Below are positions 1-13,242 of a stretch of 64,000 bases of DNA, piece after piece. Under the pieces are notes generated by a model, which was not told the DNA's origin, searched no databases, and saw only the letters and a list, made by a program, of their open reading frames with translations. The stretch's first letter is position 1. The number at the start of each line of letters is the position of its first letter. The DNA is from Halicephalobus mephisto (Eukaryota > Nematoda > Chromadorea > Rhabditida > Panagrolaimidae), in the NCBI GenBank assembly GCA_009193035.1, contig SWDT01000092.1:310001-374000 (forward strand), given 5' to 3'. A program made the translations under genes and the position numbers.

Positions 1-1630
1 CAGTTTGGAATAGAAAAGAACGTTCGTGTTTGTGAAGCTTGTTTTGAGAAAACTCCAGCGAAAACTGAACCATCTCAGCCGCAGAAGAAGAAATCTGATG
101 ACGAAGAGGCTCGACGTCAGAAGGAGTTGGATGAAAAGTTCCAGGAGGATCTTCAACTTGCCCTTGCTTTGAGTCAAAGTGTTTCCGATCAAGGCGTTAG
201 TTTCAGGTAATACTGATGACAGTTTACATGTTGTAATTTTAGCATCCCTACACTACTATTCGTGAAGAAGTCAAGAAACAACCAGATTCTGAACATATTT
301 CTTACTATTCAGCTAACGAGTAAGTTTTCTTCATATTAACGTGGCACTTCTAATTTGGGTTTTAGCGGACTTGAAGATAGTGTCTACCGAGGAGCTGCTG
401 CTCCTAGCATCTCTAATGAAAGTGGAGATGATCGTTTGTCTGATGTTGGAGTTGACTCTGTTCTAGCTCGTTATTTGGATCGCGATTATTGGCAGAAGAA
501 ACTTGAGAGTAATATGGGTTCTGCAAATGAGAATGCTGTTCCTGAGCCTGGTAATTCTGACCCATTCCCGCGATCGACGACCCCTACTGTTGAGTCTGTC
601 ACCAGCGGACTTTCTTCCATGACAACAAACAACTTTGAGGATAATGATGATATTGCTGAAACGAAAGAATTCTGTAGTAATATAAGTGACCTTGTTGACA
701 CTTTGGAGAATCGCATGCGAAGCAATGCATTACGCGGTCGGTCTATTGTAAATGATAATGCTGTGCATAGTCTTTTTGTGCAATTAACTGAAAGACATGC
801 CAATATAATGCAACGTATGAATGCCTTAGAGGAATCAAGAGCTTACTTAGAACAGATGCAAGATACCGTTGTTCATATCCAAGACGCTCGTTCGGCTGTT
901 GATGCTCTTCGTCAGGAACACAATCGTATGCGTCAAGAACAGCTACTGGCTGCACAACGTCTTCGGCAACAACAGATGCAGCACACTCTCCAATATATGC
1001 GTTGGCAGAAAACGGTAATAATTTTCGCGTTTCATATCTGGATTAATTATATGCCTTTAGATGACTTTGGAAAATCGTCGTGCAGAGGCGTTGAAGCGTT
1101 TCCACGAGCAAGAAAGATCAATGTTTATGGATCGTTATGGCAATGCAAGTCCTTATATGCCGCCGAATCAGCCTCCAGCGTCAATGCCGCCACCGGAAAT
1201 GTATCAACAACCCCAGTTCTTCCAACAGCCTCAAATGCCGTCAAACAGTAACTATCCGGTCAATTTCAATGGCTCTACTCCTTTTGAGCCGGCAAATTCA
1301 ATTCCACCGTCAGAACCAATGAGTCAACACCAATTCTATCATCCCCAACAACCTCAGATGCCTCCAAATGGTAGTTATCCGGTCAATTTCAATGGATCTG
1401 TCCCTTCTTTTGAACCACCAACATCGATCCCATCATCTGAACCGATGGGACAACAGCCTCAGTTTTTCCATCCTCCACCTCAGCAGCCTCAGATGTACCA
1501 ACCACCTGTTCAGTCATTTTCTGGTCCCTCTGGAGCTCCTGAATTCCAACAAGCTCCACCCCCACAGATGTTGCAATCTCACCAAGGAATCCCCCCAAAT
1601 TTCCAGCAGCAGTTTTATTCCTGGAAATAA
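1..1630 (+). CDS. hgrs-1: Hrs / ESCRT-0 subunit, 3' part (5' end outside window)
   Basis: Hrs sorts ubiquitinated cargo on early endosomes as the ESCRT-0 partner of STAM. The window opens in the last part of the FYVE zinc finger (VRVCEACFEK), followed by a ubiquitin-interacting motif (EDLQLALALSQS), the conserved VLARYLDRDYWQKK segment, a helical region near 660-1010 and a Pro/Gln-rich tail. Proposed exons are 1-195, 243-319, 366-1014 and 1061-1630. A first donor at 196 (GTTAGT) is needed to keep frame; the better-looking GTAATA at 207 would shift it. The tail contains two adjacent copies of a roughly 43-residue unit built around YPVNFNGS, a local duplication. A poly(A) signal AATAAA overlaps the stop codon, with a second at 1658-1663. 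The VHS domain and most of FYVE lie before base 1. Family call is firm; exact first donor is inference. Confidence 0.88.
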
Positions 1631-1759
1631 AGATTAACTTATTACTGTGCATAATGAAATAAAGGGTCAAGGTTACTTGCTATCGATCGCAATTGGTCTC
1701 TTTCCGACTGAAATACCAGTTTTATAGATTTTAGGATCTGTTATTTCCCGCTGTTTTAG
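1631..1759 (+). promoter_or_regulatory. Operon-type intercistronic region with trans-splice acceptor
   Basis: Only 129 bp separate the Hrs stop from the reductase ATG. The stretch holds AATAAA at 1658-1663 and ends in CTGTTTTAG whose AG (1758-1759) abuts the ATG directly. There is no room for an ordinary promoter, and the layout matches SL2-type operon junctions of rhabditid nematodes. No transcript data were available. Confidence 0.65.
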
Positions 1760-2692
1760 ATGGCTCAGCCTATGGCCAAGTTCCGCGATGGTTATGAGAT
1801 GCCCTTGATGGGTCTCGGTACTTATAAAATCGTCGAGCAGGAGGATGTCAACACGGCTGTGGATGCTGCTCTTGCTGCTGGATATCGATTATTTGACACT
1901 GCCAAGTATTACCATAATGAGTCTCAACTTGGTAAAGCTTTCAAAGTATGTATTTTTAACGAATTTTGGACAATTTTTATATGAATTTTCCTTTTCTAGG
2001 AAATTCTCCCGAAACATGGACTTGAAAGGAAGGATATATTCATAACGACGAAGATCTGGCCCTGTGATGAAAATAACTATGAAATGACGTTGAAAGGGGT
2101 TGAAGAAGCGTTAGTGAACTTGCAAACAGATTATATCGATCTGGTCTTGATTCACTATCCAAAGTCAAATGGACGGGATGATACAGACAAGGAACAAAAT
2201 CAACAAGCAAGGAAGGACATGTGGAGAGCTTTGACCGAGGCAAAAAACAAGGGACAAGTTCGTTCTATTGGGGTTTCTAACTTTGAACCCACACATATTC
2301 TGGAGCTCAAAGATGTCAGTTCAGAAGTTCCTGTTCTCAATCAACTTGAATTCCATCCTCATTTCACAAGAACACACATCAGGGAATTCTGTGAACAGCA
2401 AGGGATCATTTTCCAAGCTTATTCGGCACTAGCTAGACAGAACGAAGCTCTTATCGGTGAACCAATCCTTCAGAAGATTGCAGAGAAACACAATGTTTCT
2501 GTCTCCATCGTTCTCCTTAGTTTTATTATTTCTCAGGGATATTCTGTCGTGGCCAAGTCTGCCACTCCAAGTAGAATCGCTGAGAACTTTACTGCGACAA
2601 ATTTGAAGTTGTCAAAGGAGGAGATAACGGAAATCTACACTCTCAATAGGGACAAGGGTTACATTCGGGGAACTCCATGGCTCGTTCTCTAA
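1760..2692 (+). CDS. Aldo-keto reductase
   Basis: NAD(P)H-dependent cytosolic oxidoreductase of the AKR superfamily, about 292 residues from exons 1760-1945 and 2000-2692. The start MAQPMAKFRDGYEMPLMGLGTYK is typical of the family's first strand. The four catalytic residues are visible: Asp in RLFDTAKYY, Tyr in the same motif, Lys in TTKIWP and His in LVLIHYP. Later family motifs include GVSNFEPTHI, NQLEFHPHF and the cofactor-region sequence SVVAKSATPSRIAEN. Length is slightly short of the usual 310-330 because the C-terminal substrate loop is brief (GYIRGTPWLVL). It lies immediately downstream of the Hrs gene in a likely operon. Substrate cannot be predicted from sequence alone; many nematode paralogues exist, so I give no symbol. 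Confidence 0.9.
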
Positions 2693-2921
2693 GGTCCGAA
2701 TAGAATATTAGTCTTATTTTATGGACATTTGCTCTGTGAAAGAGAATTTCATTCCATCTGTTAAATTTTTAGTTTAAACAAAATAAAAATAAAGGTATTT
2801 TACGTTTGGAAGTTTATCTCAAATTACTCAAGAAAATAAGGAATCACCGGTCTCGAGCGGAAAATGCCAACCACTCTTTTGTTCACTCGCTCGGTCGAAA
2901 TTAGACAAAACTGATCTCAAA

Positions 2922-3361
2922 ATGGAAAGTATAGATCCAGAAATCCTCCGACGTTGGTTTTTTGTTTTTGCTTCTTTATTTAGCTTTAAAAATTACAGTA
3001 GTTCGGGATCATATCTCCTCGCAATCTCAAATCACAGATGACAAGTATTCCTCGAGATTACCGGAGATTTTAGCTGCATACAATTTGATTCAGAAGGAAA
3101 TTCAGAATCAAACTAAATCGGTAATGATTATACGATTGTATTTTTATGATTCATGGTTGGAATTTTCAGCCCCAATCCCCTTCCGGCAGACCTGATTGGG
3201 AGATCAACGTCGTCGCCTGTAACGACTCCGTCGGTCGGAGTCTCTGCCCCAAGGCCCAACTCAACATCGGGGAGCACAGAGTCGAGTTAACTGCCGAGAA
3301 AGTCTCAGAATTAAGGTATACTGTAGCTCAATTGCTGCATCGACTCCAACACTACACTTAG
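2922..3361 (+). CDS. Probable small COMM-domain (COMMD-like) protein
   Basis: Two exons are clear by frame and splice sites, 2984-3120 and 3170-3361. The C-terminal 60 residues (PDWEINVVACNDSVGRSLCP, then ELTAEKVSELRYTVAQLLHRL) follow the COMM pattern: a conserved Trp, a short strand ending near a Cys-Pro, and an amphipathic helix with spaced Leu. COMMD proteins assemble in the Commander complex that recycles endosomal cargo. The 5' end is uncertain: the ATG at 2922 reaches the right frame only with a tiny 7-nt exon and a donor at 2929 (GTATAG), giving about 111 residues. A different, unseen first exon is possible. It starts 229 bp after the reductase stop and could be a third member of that transcription unit, but the acceptor before it is weak. 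Confidence 0.5.
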
Positions 3362-6048
<2,687 letters not shown>

Positions 6049-6129
6049 TGAGATTTATTTTCAAAGGGTCAATCTGTGACGTCATTTGTAGATTCAGTTG
6101 CTAAAGAAATTGATATAAAATCGATAAAA

Positions 6130-7801
6130 ATGTCACTTTTGTATTTGAATATGCTTTATCGGATTTTTACTTTTTCATTTTTATTATTTCTTAATTATTT
6201 AAATGGATTAGAACACGAGATTGTGGATTTCGACAGAAAGGTCAACATCGGTCTCGAGAGGATTATTGAAGTTTGTTTAACAATCACTCTTTGGTTTAAA
6301 AATATATTTGAAGGGAGACATTCTGATTCCGTCGTTTAGTCGATCGAAAAGGCAAATCCTGAAAAGCATCAACAAATGGAATCCGGATAAACCTATAAGT
6401 TTTACTTTTTCTGAACAGTTCAGTAAGTTGTTAATTGTTTTTTAAAAACTTATTTATTTAGCTGAACCTCAGAAAAACCTAATTCGGAGCGTTATTTCCA
6501 CCTATTCTTCTCTCACTTGCATCCAATTTGAAGAAAATTCAAAAAACTACCCTGTTGTGAATTTCGTCAAACAAGGTGGATGTTTTTCGATAATGGGTTC
6601 GGTTGGAAGAGGAAAGAGCCAGATACTGTCCCTTGAAGACCATTGTCTGACATCTTATCTGACTCCAATGCACGAAATTGCCCATTTGCTCGGGATAATT
6701 CACGAGCACTCCCGACCTGATCGGGATCTCCATATTAAAGTCTATTCATCCAATGCTGTCAAAAGAGATAAGCATAACTTTGACAAATTTCCTCAAAAAA
6801 AGACTTTGACTTATTTGAAGTACGACTACAGCAGCTTCATGCACTACAACAACAGTATGTCACGGCCTTATCAATCAATGCAAAAATTTTTCAGGGGCCT
6901 TCTCTGGGAATGGTAAGGAGACCATAGATGCCATAAAAGAGGAATATCAAAGGACAATGGGAAATACAGTATACCCAAGTGCTTCGGTTTTTAGGTCGAT
7001 TAATCTGTTTTATAATTGTGCTAAAAAGTGTTCGAAAGTGAAGACAGTATGTCTGAATAATGGGTATCCAAATCCTAACAAATGTAATTACTGTAACTGT
7101 GCTGAAGGTTTCGGAGGGAAGAACTGTGAAAAACGGGCTGAATCGATAGGAGTAGACTGTGGAGGGGACTTCAGAGCAACGAACAATTGGCAGACGATCA
7201 ATGAGACTCTAATCAGGGATCTGGGACCAACGCCGTACTCCTATGCCTGTTATTTCCACATAAAGGTAATTTCAAATTATTATTAACACAATTGAAATTC
7301 TAAAAAAGGTTCGGAAATCTTTTAGAATTTAACGAAGGTTCTGGAGTCTTCTAGAATCTTGTGAGAATTTTTATAAAGTTTTAGTCTTCTGAAAGCTTGT
7401 GAAATTCTTCATAATTTCATAGAAATTTGTAGAAACAAATAAGTTTTCAAAACCCAATGGAAACTACCTAAAACGTAGAAATTTGAACTTTTCTTAGAAA
7501 TCCATATCAAGATATTTCTAATTTTTAAAATAATATGATCCCCAATGTAATTCAGGCTCCTTCGAATTCCACTATCGTCATCAGACTGAGAGAAATCAAA
7601 ATGACATGCTCCACAGCCTGTTCTTTCAACAACTTGATGCTAAACTTGGGATCAGATCGCATGATCGGATCTATTCGTTTATGTTGCCAGGCTGACGCCA
7701 CAAAGTTCAAGGAACTCAAAACGAAAACAAACTTAGCAGTGTTGGGGCTTTATTCAAGGAACAGAAATGCACATTTCATTGCAGATTTCAAAATTGACTA
7801 A
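6130..7801 (+). CDS. Astacin-family zinc metalloprotease (NAS type)
   Basis: Secreted protease; nematode NAS enzymes act in cuticle, digestion or matrix processing. Exons 6130-6270, 6314-6422, 6462-6854, 6895-7265 and 7556-7801 give about 419 residues. Order: hydrophobic signal peptide (MSLLYLNMLYRIFTFSFLLF), short propeptide ending in a basic site (SRSKRQ), catalytic domain with zinc motif HEIAHLLGIIHEHSRPDRD and Met-turn SSFMHY, a Cys-rich EGF-like segment (CLNNGYPNPNKCNYCNCAEG), then a partial CUB-like region split by a 290-nt intron. The paired catalytic-domain cysteines (LTCIQF, GGCFSI, EDHCLT, FYNCAKKC) are present, so the enzyme looks intact. Start is the ATG that opens the signal peptide; the frame is also open upstream. 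Poly(A) signals follow at 7821 and 7845. The NAS subgroup is unresolved. Confidence 0.9.
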
Positions 7802-7857
7802 ATCGTAATTATTATGCAGTAATAAACTTAATTTATCCCTTCTGAAATAAAATTGAC

Positions 7858-8322
7858 TCATGTAGGGGTTGTCAATTGACATTCCAGCGTCATGACGGTC
7901 AACGGGGGTTCTCCCATTTGCCAATCCCCGTCCACACAAGTAGCGGGGAACGTTACTGCTTGGGGACCGAACTCCATATACTGACCGTTTGCAACAATGG
8001 CTGCATCGAGGTCCAATGAAGAGTCAGGTTGTCTAAATACCAAGTTATTTTTAATAATTTCTGATTAAACCCACGAGCAAGAAACGGTAGCGGACATTCT
8101 GCAGGTATCGCTGTCGTATGTGAACGTCATATCACCATTTCCGAATTGGACCGAAGTTTCATTCCGCCAAAGTTCGTCACAACAGCCTGAGGGTGTTATT
8201 GTAGTCGTTGTTGTAGTGGTAATTGCTGCTGTAGTAGTCGTTGTCGCTGAAGAAGACGTAGTAGTGGTTATCGGTGTAGCACCCGAATTTGTTGGAAAAC
8301 AGCATAACGAAGGAGAAATCAT
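7858..8322 (-). CDS. C6-domain secreted protein with Thr-rich linker
   Basis: Minus-strand gene with exons near 8322-8075 and 8032-7858. It encodes a hydrophobic N-terminus (LLLMISPSLCCF), a polythreonine stretch, then a Cys-rich domain (CCDELWRNETSVQFGNG, CRMSATVSC, ATCVDGDWQM, MTLECQLTTPT). This arrangement is typical of the large nematode C6 family of extracellular proteins whose molecular role is unknown. The intron needs donor GTGGGT after 8075 to keep frame. The ATG at 8322 sits inside the hydrophobic stretch; the frame stays open upstream to an acceptor-like TTTCAG near 8385, so another exon with the true start may exist. It is convergent with the astacin gene, stops 56 bp apart. The valine-rich plus-strand frame at 8120-8344 is its shadow. 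Confidence 0.7.
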
Positions 8323-8959
8323 CAACAGTAAAGTAATACAATAAATAGAAATCTGAGAAGCATTTTTGAGAATTAAAGTTATCTGAAATTAACAATTAAT
8401 AATTGTTTATTGATTAATTGTTATTTTGTAAAAAAGTAAAAATTCAAAATGAAATCAAGAAAAAAATTATTGCTGTGACTAATAGTGGAGAATGATTCAA
8501 TAATGTTTTTTGGACATGTTTGTCAAAATTAATCAGATATTCACTCTCTTCTCAGTGTTCTCTTTTCACAGAAAATGCTAAAATGACCTCGATCTGATGA
8601 TGAACTCCTTGATTTTTAGTCATTTTTCCAAAAAAAACATTATTTTTCATTTTTTTTTATTTTTTAAGGAAATAAAAATACTTTATTTAATAAATAAAAA
8701 ATAAGTATCTGAATAAATAGTGATTATGAATTAATGAAGTTTTTCACAAAATTTACAAAGGAATTAAAAATGAAAAAAAAGTTTTAATTGATTTTTGTGA
8801 ATTTCCTATCTTTGTTGCTATCAAAATTGTGTCAGGATTCATCATCAAGAATCAAAACAAATTTTTACTGATAATGTTAAAAATTCAAAAATTACCTTAC
8901 GAAATATTCTGGATGCCAGAGAGTGAAACCATGTAATCATGTTATCGTGGTGAGAATCA
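8323..8959. other. AT-rich intergenic
   Basis: Low-complexity AT-rich DNA with homopolymer runs around 8610-8700. No convincing coding or RNA gene apart from a possible upstream exon of the C6 gene and the 3' UTR of the Pax-like gene. Confidence 0.5.
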
Positions 8960-9854
8960 TCAGAATCTATCCAGAAATAATCTAGCTCCAATATTATGTA
9001 GCTTGTCAGAAGAAAGAGTCGAAATAGATCCAAAAAGAACAACGGTTCTTCGTCGATTAATACACCGTAATCGGTCGCGCAACCAAAAATTGGGTCCTGT
9101 ATCCGGATGACCGCTACACACAAGTCGATCAAGACATCCCAACAGTTCTCTAATCCGGACTCGTAACAAAAACGACTTTCGGTGGATTACCGGCAATCTA
9201 AGTCTGTATCGACGAATATTCCTCTCTTTTAATGTTATACGATTTCCTCGACCAGCGTTATTGTAACTTAGAGTCAGCAGGATTCGGTTTATCCTGGTGC
9301 GAGACATGTTTCAAATCACTCAAAATCCTTAAACTCTGTATTTATAAAAAAAATAAAAGTTCTCCCTTACCAGTCAATCGAAAATTTTTTAGGAACATCC
9401 TTTGGCTGGTTGAGGGAGTTATCCTTGGGTAAATATCGGAGATGACGACATATCGAGGGGTCATGGAAGGGGGATTCGCCGGGACATGCACAAGAAGCTG
9501 TCAACGAGGACTTATCCAGGGATATCATCCCAGTTTCTTCAAATTTCCTAATTACTTTACTGACACAGCTGTGAGTGACCCCAAGAGCTCTAGCAATTTC
9601 GATTTTCCGCATTCCTTCTTGGAACATGAAGATTATTCTCTGACGGTCACAAGCCAAAAGGGGTCTTCCAGATATGTACGGTCTTCCAAATCGGTTTCTC
9701 GCAGATTCACCGACTAAAAATAACTACAGTAATCTGGAAGAATAAACTTACTATTGTCTCTCGCAGGGGTTCCAAGAGTCTGATGGACTAAATGTAACTG
9801 CTTCGAAAATTCAACTATCTTATTCCAGTCGATTCCGTAAGGACCTGCAGCCAT
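8960..9854 (-). CDS. Pax-like paired-domain protein (nematode NPAX type)
   Basis: Probable DNA-binding transcription factor. Exon 1 is 9854-9752 and exon 2 is 9713-9371; they splice in phase to give GESARNRFGRPYISGRPLL, then ACDRQRIIFMFQEGMRKIEI and ARALGVTHSCVSKVIRKFEE, matching the N-terminal PAI half of the paired domain including its HTH. What follows is uncertain. An acceptor at 9294 joins an open frame to 8960 (about 259 residues in all) whose end (GPNFWLRDRLRC, FGSISTLSS) vaguely recalls the RED half; the nearer acceptors stop almost at once or after about 25 residues (to 9258). No homeodomain or octapeptide is seen. PAI-only or RED-degenerate Pax genes are known in nematodes. Confidence is high for the PAI domain, low for the tail. 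Confidence 0.72.
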
Positions 9855-10811
9855 GATTTGAGAACTTCTGAAGAATAATGAAACCCAAAATGTAATTTAT
9901 ATTCTTTTCTCGGTTCAGTTGAGAATCTCCGCTTTTATAAAAAACTATTCGCTTCATTTGATTGATAATTAACGGAGATGGACATATGTGATAACATCTT
10001 TGATAGATGTTTTTTACTAAAGAAAAACATTTGTCTCACTATTTTCCGAATTTAATTTAATTTCATTTCGTGAAAATAACAATCTTCATCGGTTCAATTA
10101 TAATACAATAGAGATCTTATGTGGAAGATTTGCATAGTGGACCAAAGATGAATCTTGAATTTGACGTTGAAGCCGGAGTTGTGTCGTAGTTTCGTGTGTA
10201 AACTTCTTCAAAGTGGATTTGGATGACGAGTGTAGGGTGAATCATAACAAAAGTGGAAGGATCTCTATCTCAGCTATATCCAGATGAAGCCCGCTTCATG
10301 TGAGCTTTTAAAAAACCATTAAGAATTTATTCAAAGCTAAATAGGTCTAATGTGTGAAATTTATGTGGTAATATCCTTGAGCGAGGACCTAGAAGGTCTG
10401 CATCAACTTCAGTGTGATGGAGAGAGAATCTTGTGAGATTCTATGTAGAATCAAAGAAGAATCTCAAATAAGACCCAGAAAGGCCCAAATCAGCTACCAG
10501 TCAACTTCTGAAGACATATCTGTAACAGATAAGTGTCTTGGCTATCTTGTATCTCCTAATAATTGATTGCTGAAAATGTTGGAAGTGATTCCAGAAGTCC
10601 ATGATGTACTGAAGGAAGAATGAGTCTGAATTGAAAAAGAACCTTCGACTGGGAGAGTATGTAGATTTGTATATTTTGACCTTGGACTTGATATTTTCGT
10701 TGAAGGTCGTAGAATAGTAAAAGAACAGTCACGTTCGCAGATTCCTTTGAAGAGAAATCAAACGACTTGACTGACGAGGGACACGGGTCCATCGACGGTG
10801 CCACAGCGGAA
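9855..10811. other. Intergenic, probable Pax-like gene promoter
   Basis: Roughly 950 bp without a supported gene. Short frames on either strand lack splice signals or recognisable composition. As it lies 5' of the Pax-like gene it is the likely control region. Confidence 0.45.
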
Positions 10812-11754
10812 CTAGAGGAAGGTGTATAACGAAGACTGGAGGAGGAAGGGAACGGAAATGACCCATAAGAGGAATCCCGCAACATGAGCTGCCCACAGGT
10901 ACCGCTGAGTCTTCGGAGGGTACTGGGAGACCTCTCCTACCGAAGGCAAGCCGACTGTGTTGCAAAATGCATGTACCAGTATCGGACCGAGAATATGACC
11001 AGTTTGAGTGAAGATATAAGTCACATAAACTCCAAACAAGTAAGTATAGGACGATTGGAAGAGTCGGTACATCAACGCCGAGTTAAGCGAAAGACCGTTG
11101 CGAAGGTCATCGAAAATGTGATGCATATGGCACAAGGAGAAAAACATCGGGTAGATGAAGGTCGTCATCCATTCAGGGAAACATTGGAGGATTAAGCTAG
11201 CTCCACAGGCACGGAAAGCAATCTCCTCTGTCAATGGACCCTAAAGCGACTTCAATAAATAAAAAATAAGAAAAAACGAACCATGACAATATGACGAATC
11301 CATTGGATGTTGTTCATCGCTTTCTTCCATTCTTTTGCACCTACATTGATTATTTATCATAATTCATATATGAAACCAAAACTTACTAAATAGCATTTCA
11401 TAAGACCCATCGAGATATATCATTATTAAAGTACCGGTATAGAAAATCATTGTCAAAAAAGTCGGCAGTATAAGCGAGGCAACTGTGCCGTACCAATGGA
11501 ACCCCATTTTATCCAGAGGATCGTCATATTTCTAGAATTACAAAATAATTACGAAATAAATAAATAAAACCCACCAGTTTCAGGAGGATGTACGAAAGAA
11601 CGACACTGAAGGCACATACGATGGAAACTGCTCGGAATCGCTTCCTGAGGGTGTGGGGATGGTTGGATCTGAGTTTGTTTTCAACCAAGTAGAGCGAACC
11701 GACGTAAATACAAGGAATTGCTGCTGCAACAATTGTATAAACGATGCACTGCAT
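10812..11754 (-). CDS. fce-2: CAAX prenyl protease 2 (Rce1/FACE-2)
   Basis: ER multi-pass endopeptidase that removes the AAX tripeptide from prenylated proteins such as Ras. Exons 11754-11575, 11531-11387, 11340-11282 and 11240-10812 join in phase to about 270 residues. Diagnostic sequences: CIYVGSLYLVENKL near the N-terminus, PLTEEIAFRACGA (the paired catalytic Glu and Arg), FFSLCHMHHIFDD and GHILGPILVHAFCN (the conserved His motifs). Length is slightly shorter than the human protein, mostly at the N-terminus. An acceptor TTTTCAG lies 8 nt before the ATG, consistent with spliced-leader addition. Intron 3 uses donor GTTCGT. Confidence 0.93.
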
Positions 11755-12491
11755 CGTCGTCGCTGAAAATCCTTATATCAATACCTCAGACAAAAACAAG
11801 TCTCGAGATATGAAATTAGCCCAGGTTGGAATATCGACAAGGCCGTAGTCCCCGGGAATCAATGGAAAAGAAGATATTCCATATAATAACCGGATTTGTT
11901 TTTCCTAGATAAGCGAGGAAAATTCAACGCGTCAAGACCAGGAATGACGAAATGAAGGGATATATAACTGCTCGATTCTACGGCAAAGAACAAAAAGCAA
12001 GAACTAAATTCTTCAGACAAGGTCCGTCGGGACCCGCCAAATTGCAGTCTCCGACAAATGCCAAGTGTAATCATACTTGGCTGTGGAAAAAATAGTTTCA
12101 AACTCTCTCAATTATTGCGCACTTTCGGGTGCATTGTATCTTATGCATTTGGGATTTGGCAAGTCCTGTTAACATCTGAAAGCAGAGACGGGCTTCTCAC
12201 ATAGGGACTACCCGTAATATCAAAACGGCGAGGTTAAGAACAATATGAGATACACAGTGGGAAACAAATTTATAATCCTCATCGATGTGAAGAAATTGAA
12301 ATATTCGTTTATCATTAAATTTTCCATCGATAGAAATTTTCAAACTCAATGAGATTCAATCAAGCGGAAAATACAAATACTTAAACTTTACTTAATTAAA
12401 TCTCCAAAACCAGATTTACCCAACTTGTAACTATGTGAACCCATAGTGGCTCACTGGCTGCAATTATTATGCATCAAAAGGATAACTAAGT
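11755..12491. other. Intergenic
   Basis: About 740 bp between two minus-strand genes. A minus frame at 11859-12101 (80 residues) has no recognisable domain and is not supported as a gene. Probably fce-2 promoter plus 3' UTR of the acetyltransferase gene. Confidence 0.45.
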
Positions 12492-12891
12492 TCAAATTTT
12501 GGCGTACTTAAGGTCAGCATCTTCTATCAAGCTTCTTTCCTCGGGCGTCGCCATCTCTCGAGCGTATTTCTCGCAATAGGAACAACTGGTAATCACTTTG
12601 TAGTCATGTTGCTTTGCATATTTGAAAGCTTCCTGGAAAAGTAAACAGTATTAATATGTCAAGTGAAGCAAACCTTGACTAGCTGGGCAGCATATCCCTT
12701 GCCTCGGTGCTCGGGGGGAACCTCTGTGTGAAACATGTCCAGAACAGTGTTGGAGACTCTTCTGTACTCCAAAATGGATTGTTTACCGTCTAAAAACGTA
12801 AAACAAAGAAAGTTGATATATGAATTAAATACTTACTGATGTTGATGAAAAACTTCATCGTTTTCGCACAATGTTGAACGGGTCTCGCCAT
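12492..12891 (-). CDS. NATD1-like GNAT-fold N-acetyltransferase
   Basis: Small single-domain acyltransferase of the NATD1 (YjdJ-like) group; substrate unknown. It was too fragmented by introns to appear as one frame: exons 12891-12837, 12789-12674 and 12632-12492 join in phase to 103 residues. The signature is TEVPPEHRGKGYAAQLVKEA, the acetyl-CoA-binding loop of the family, preceded by strands NGKQSILEYRRVSNTVLDMF and followed by ITSCSYCEKYARE, where the family has the Cys-Trp/Tyr...Lys-Tyr motif. The start chosen is the first ATG after an acceptor at about 12954; a few more residues could come from an upstream exon near 13055, but that exon does not splice in frame. Family call firm; start less so. 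Confidence 0.85.
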
Positions 12892-13242
12892 GGCTTCAGC
12901 CGTAACTCGTTGCTCAAATGTTTTCGGGGGTATTTTGACAGTCTAGAAACCTCGAGTTATTTATTACGAAAAAAATAAGAGCAATAAGTTGGAAGTTTCG
13001 AAATCAAATGTTTTCTTCACCTCGAGTTGTTTTTGTTTTTCCTCATGTTTCTGCACTTTGCAAAACTGCCCGTCGCAGCTGATTTCTATTTTAGTTTCTC
13101 AAAAAATCAGAGAAAGAAAAATTGCGCATTAGAGTGGTCAAAGTCGTGGAACGTGAATCCTCAGAAATGAATAATCCGGTTTTGCATCTGGATATTTCCT
13201 TAAAAAGCGGTCCAGAGATTAGTCTTTCCTAGTTGCTGAGAA
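12892..13242. promoter_or_regulatory. Divergent intergenic region
   Basis: 350 bp between the divergent acetyltransferase and collagen genes, so it should carry both promoters. A possible non-coding first exon of the acetyltransferase lies near 13030-13080. No specific element identified. Confidence 0.4.

Noticed and set aside
8120..8344. Valine-rich plus-strand open frame
   Set aside because: Exact antisense shadow of the polythreonine linker of the C6 protein gene.
11859..12101. 80-codon minus-strand frame between fce-2 and the acetyltransferase
   Set aside because: No domain; considered as an upstream exon of fce-2 but it does not splice convincingly, and fce-2 already has an acceptor 8 nt before its ATG.
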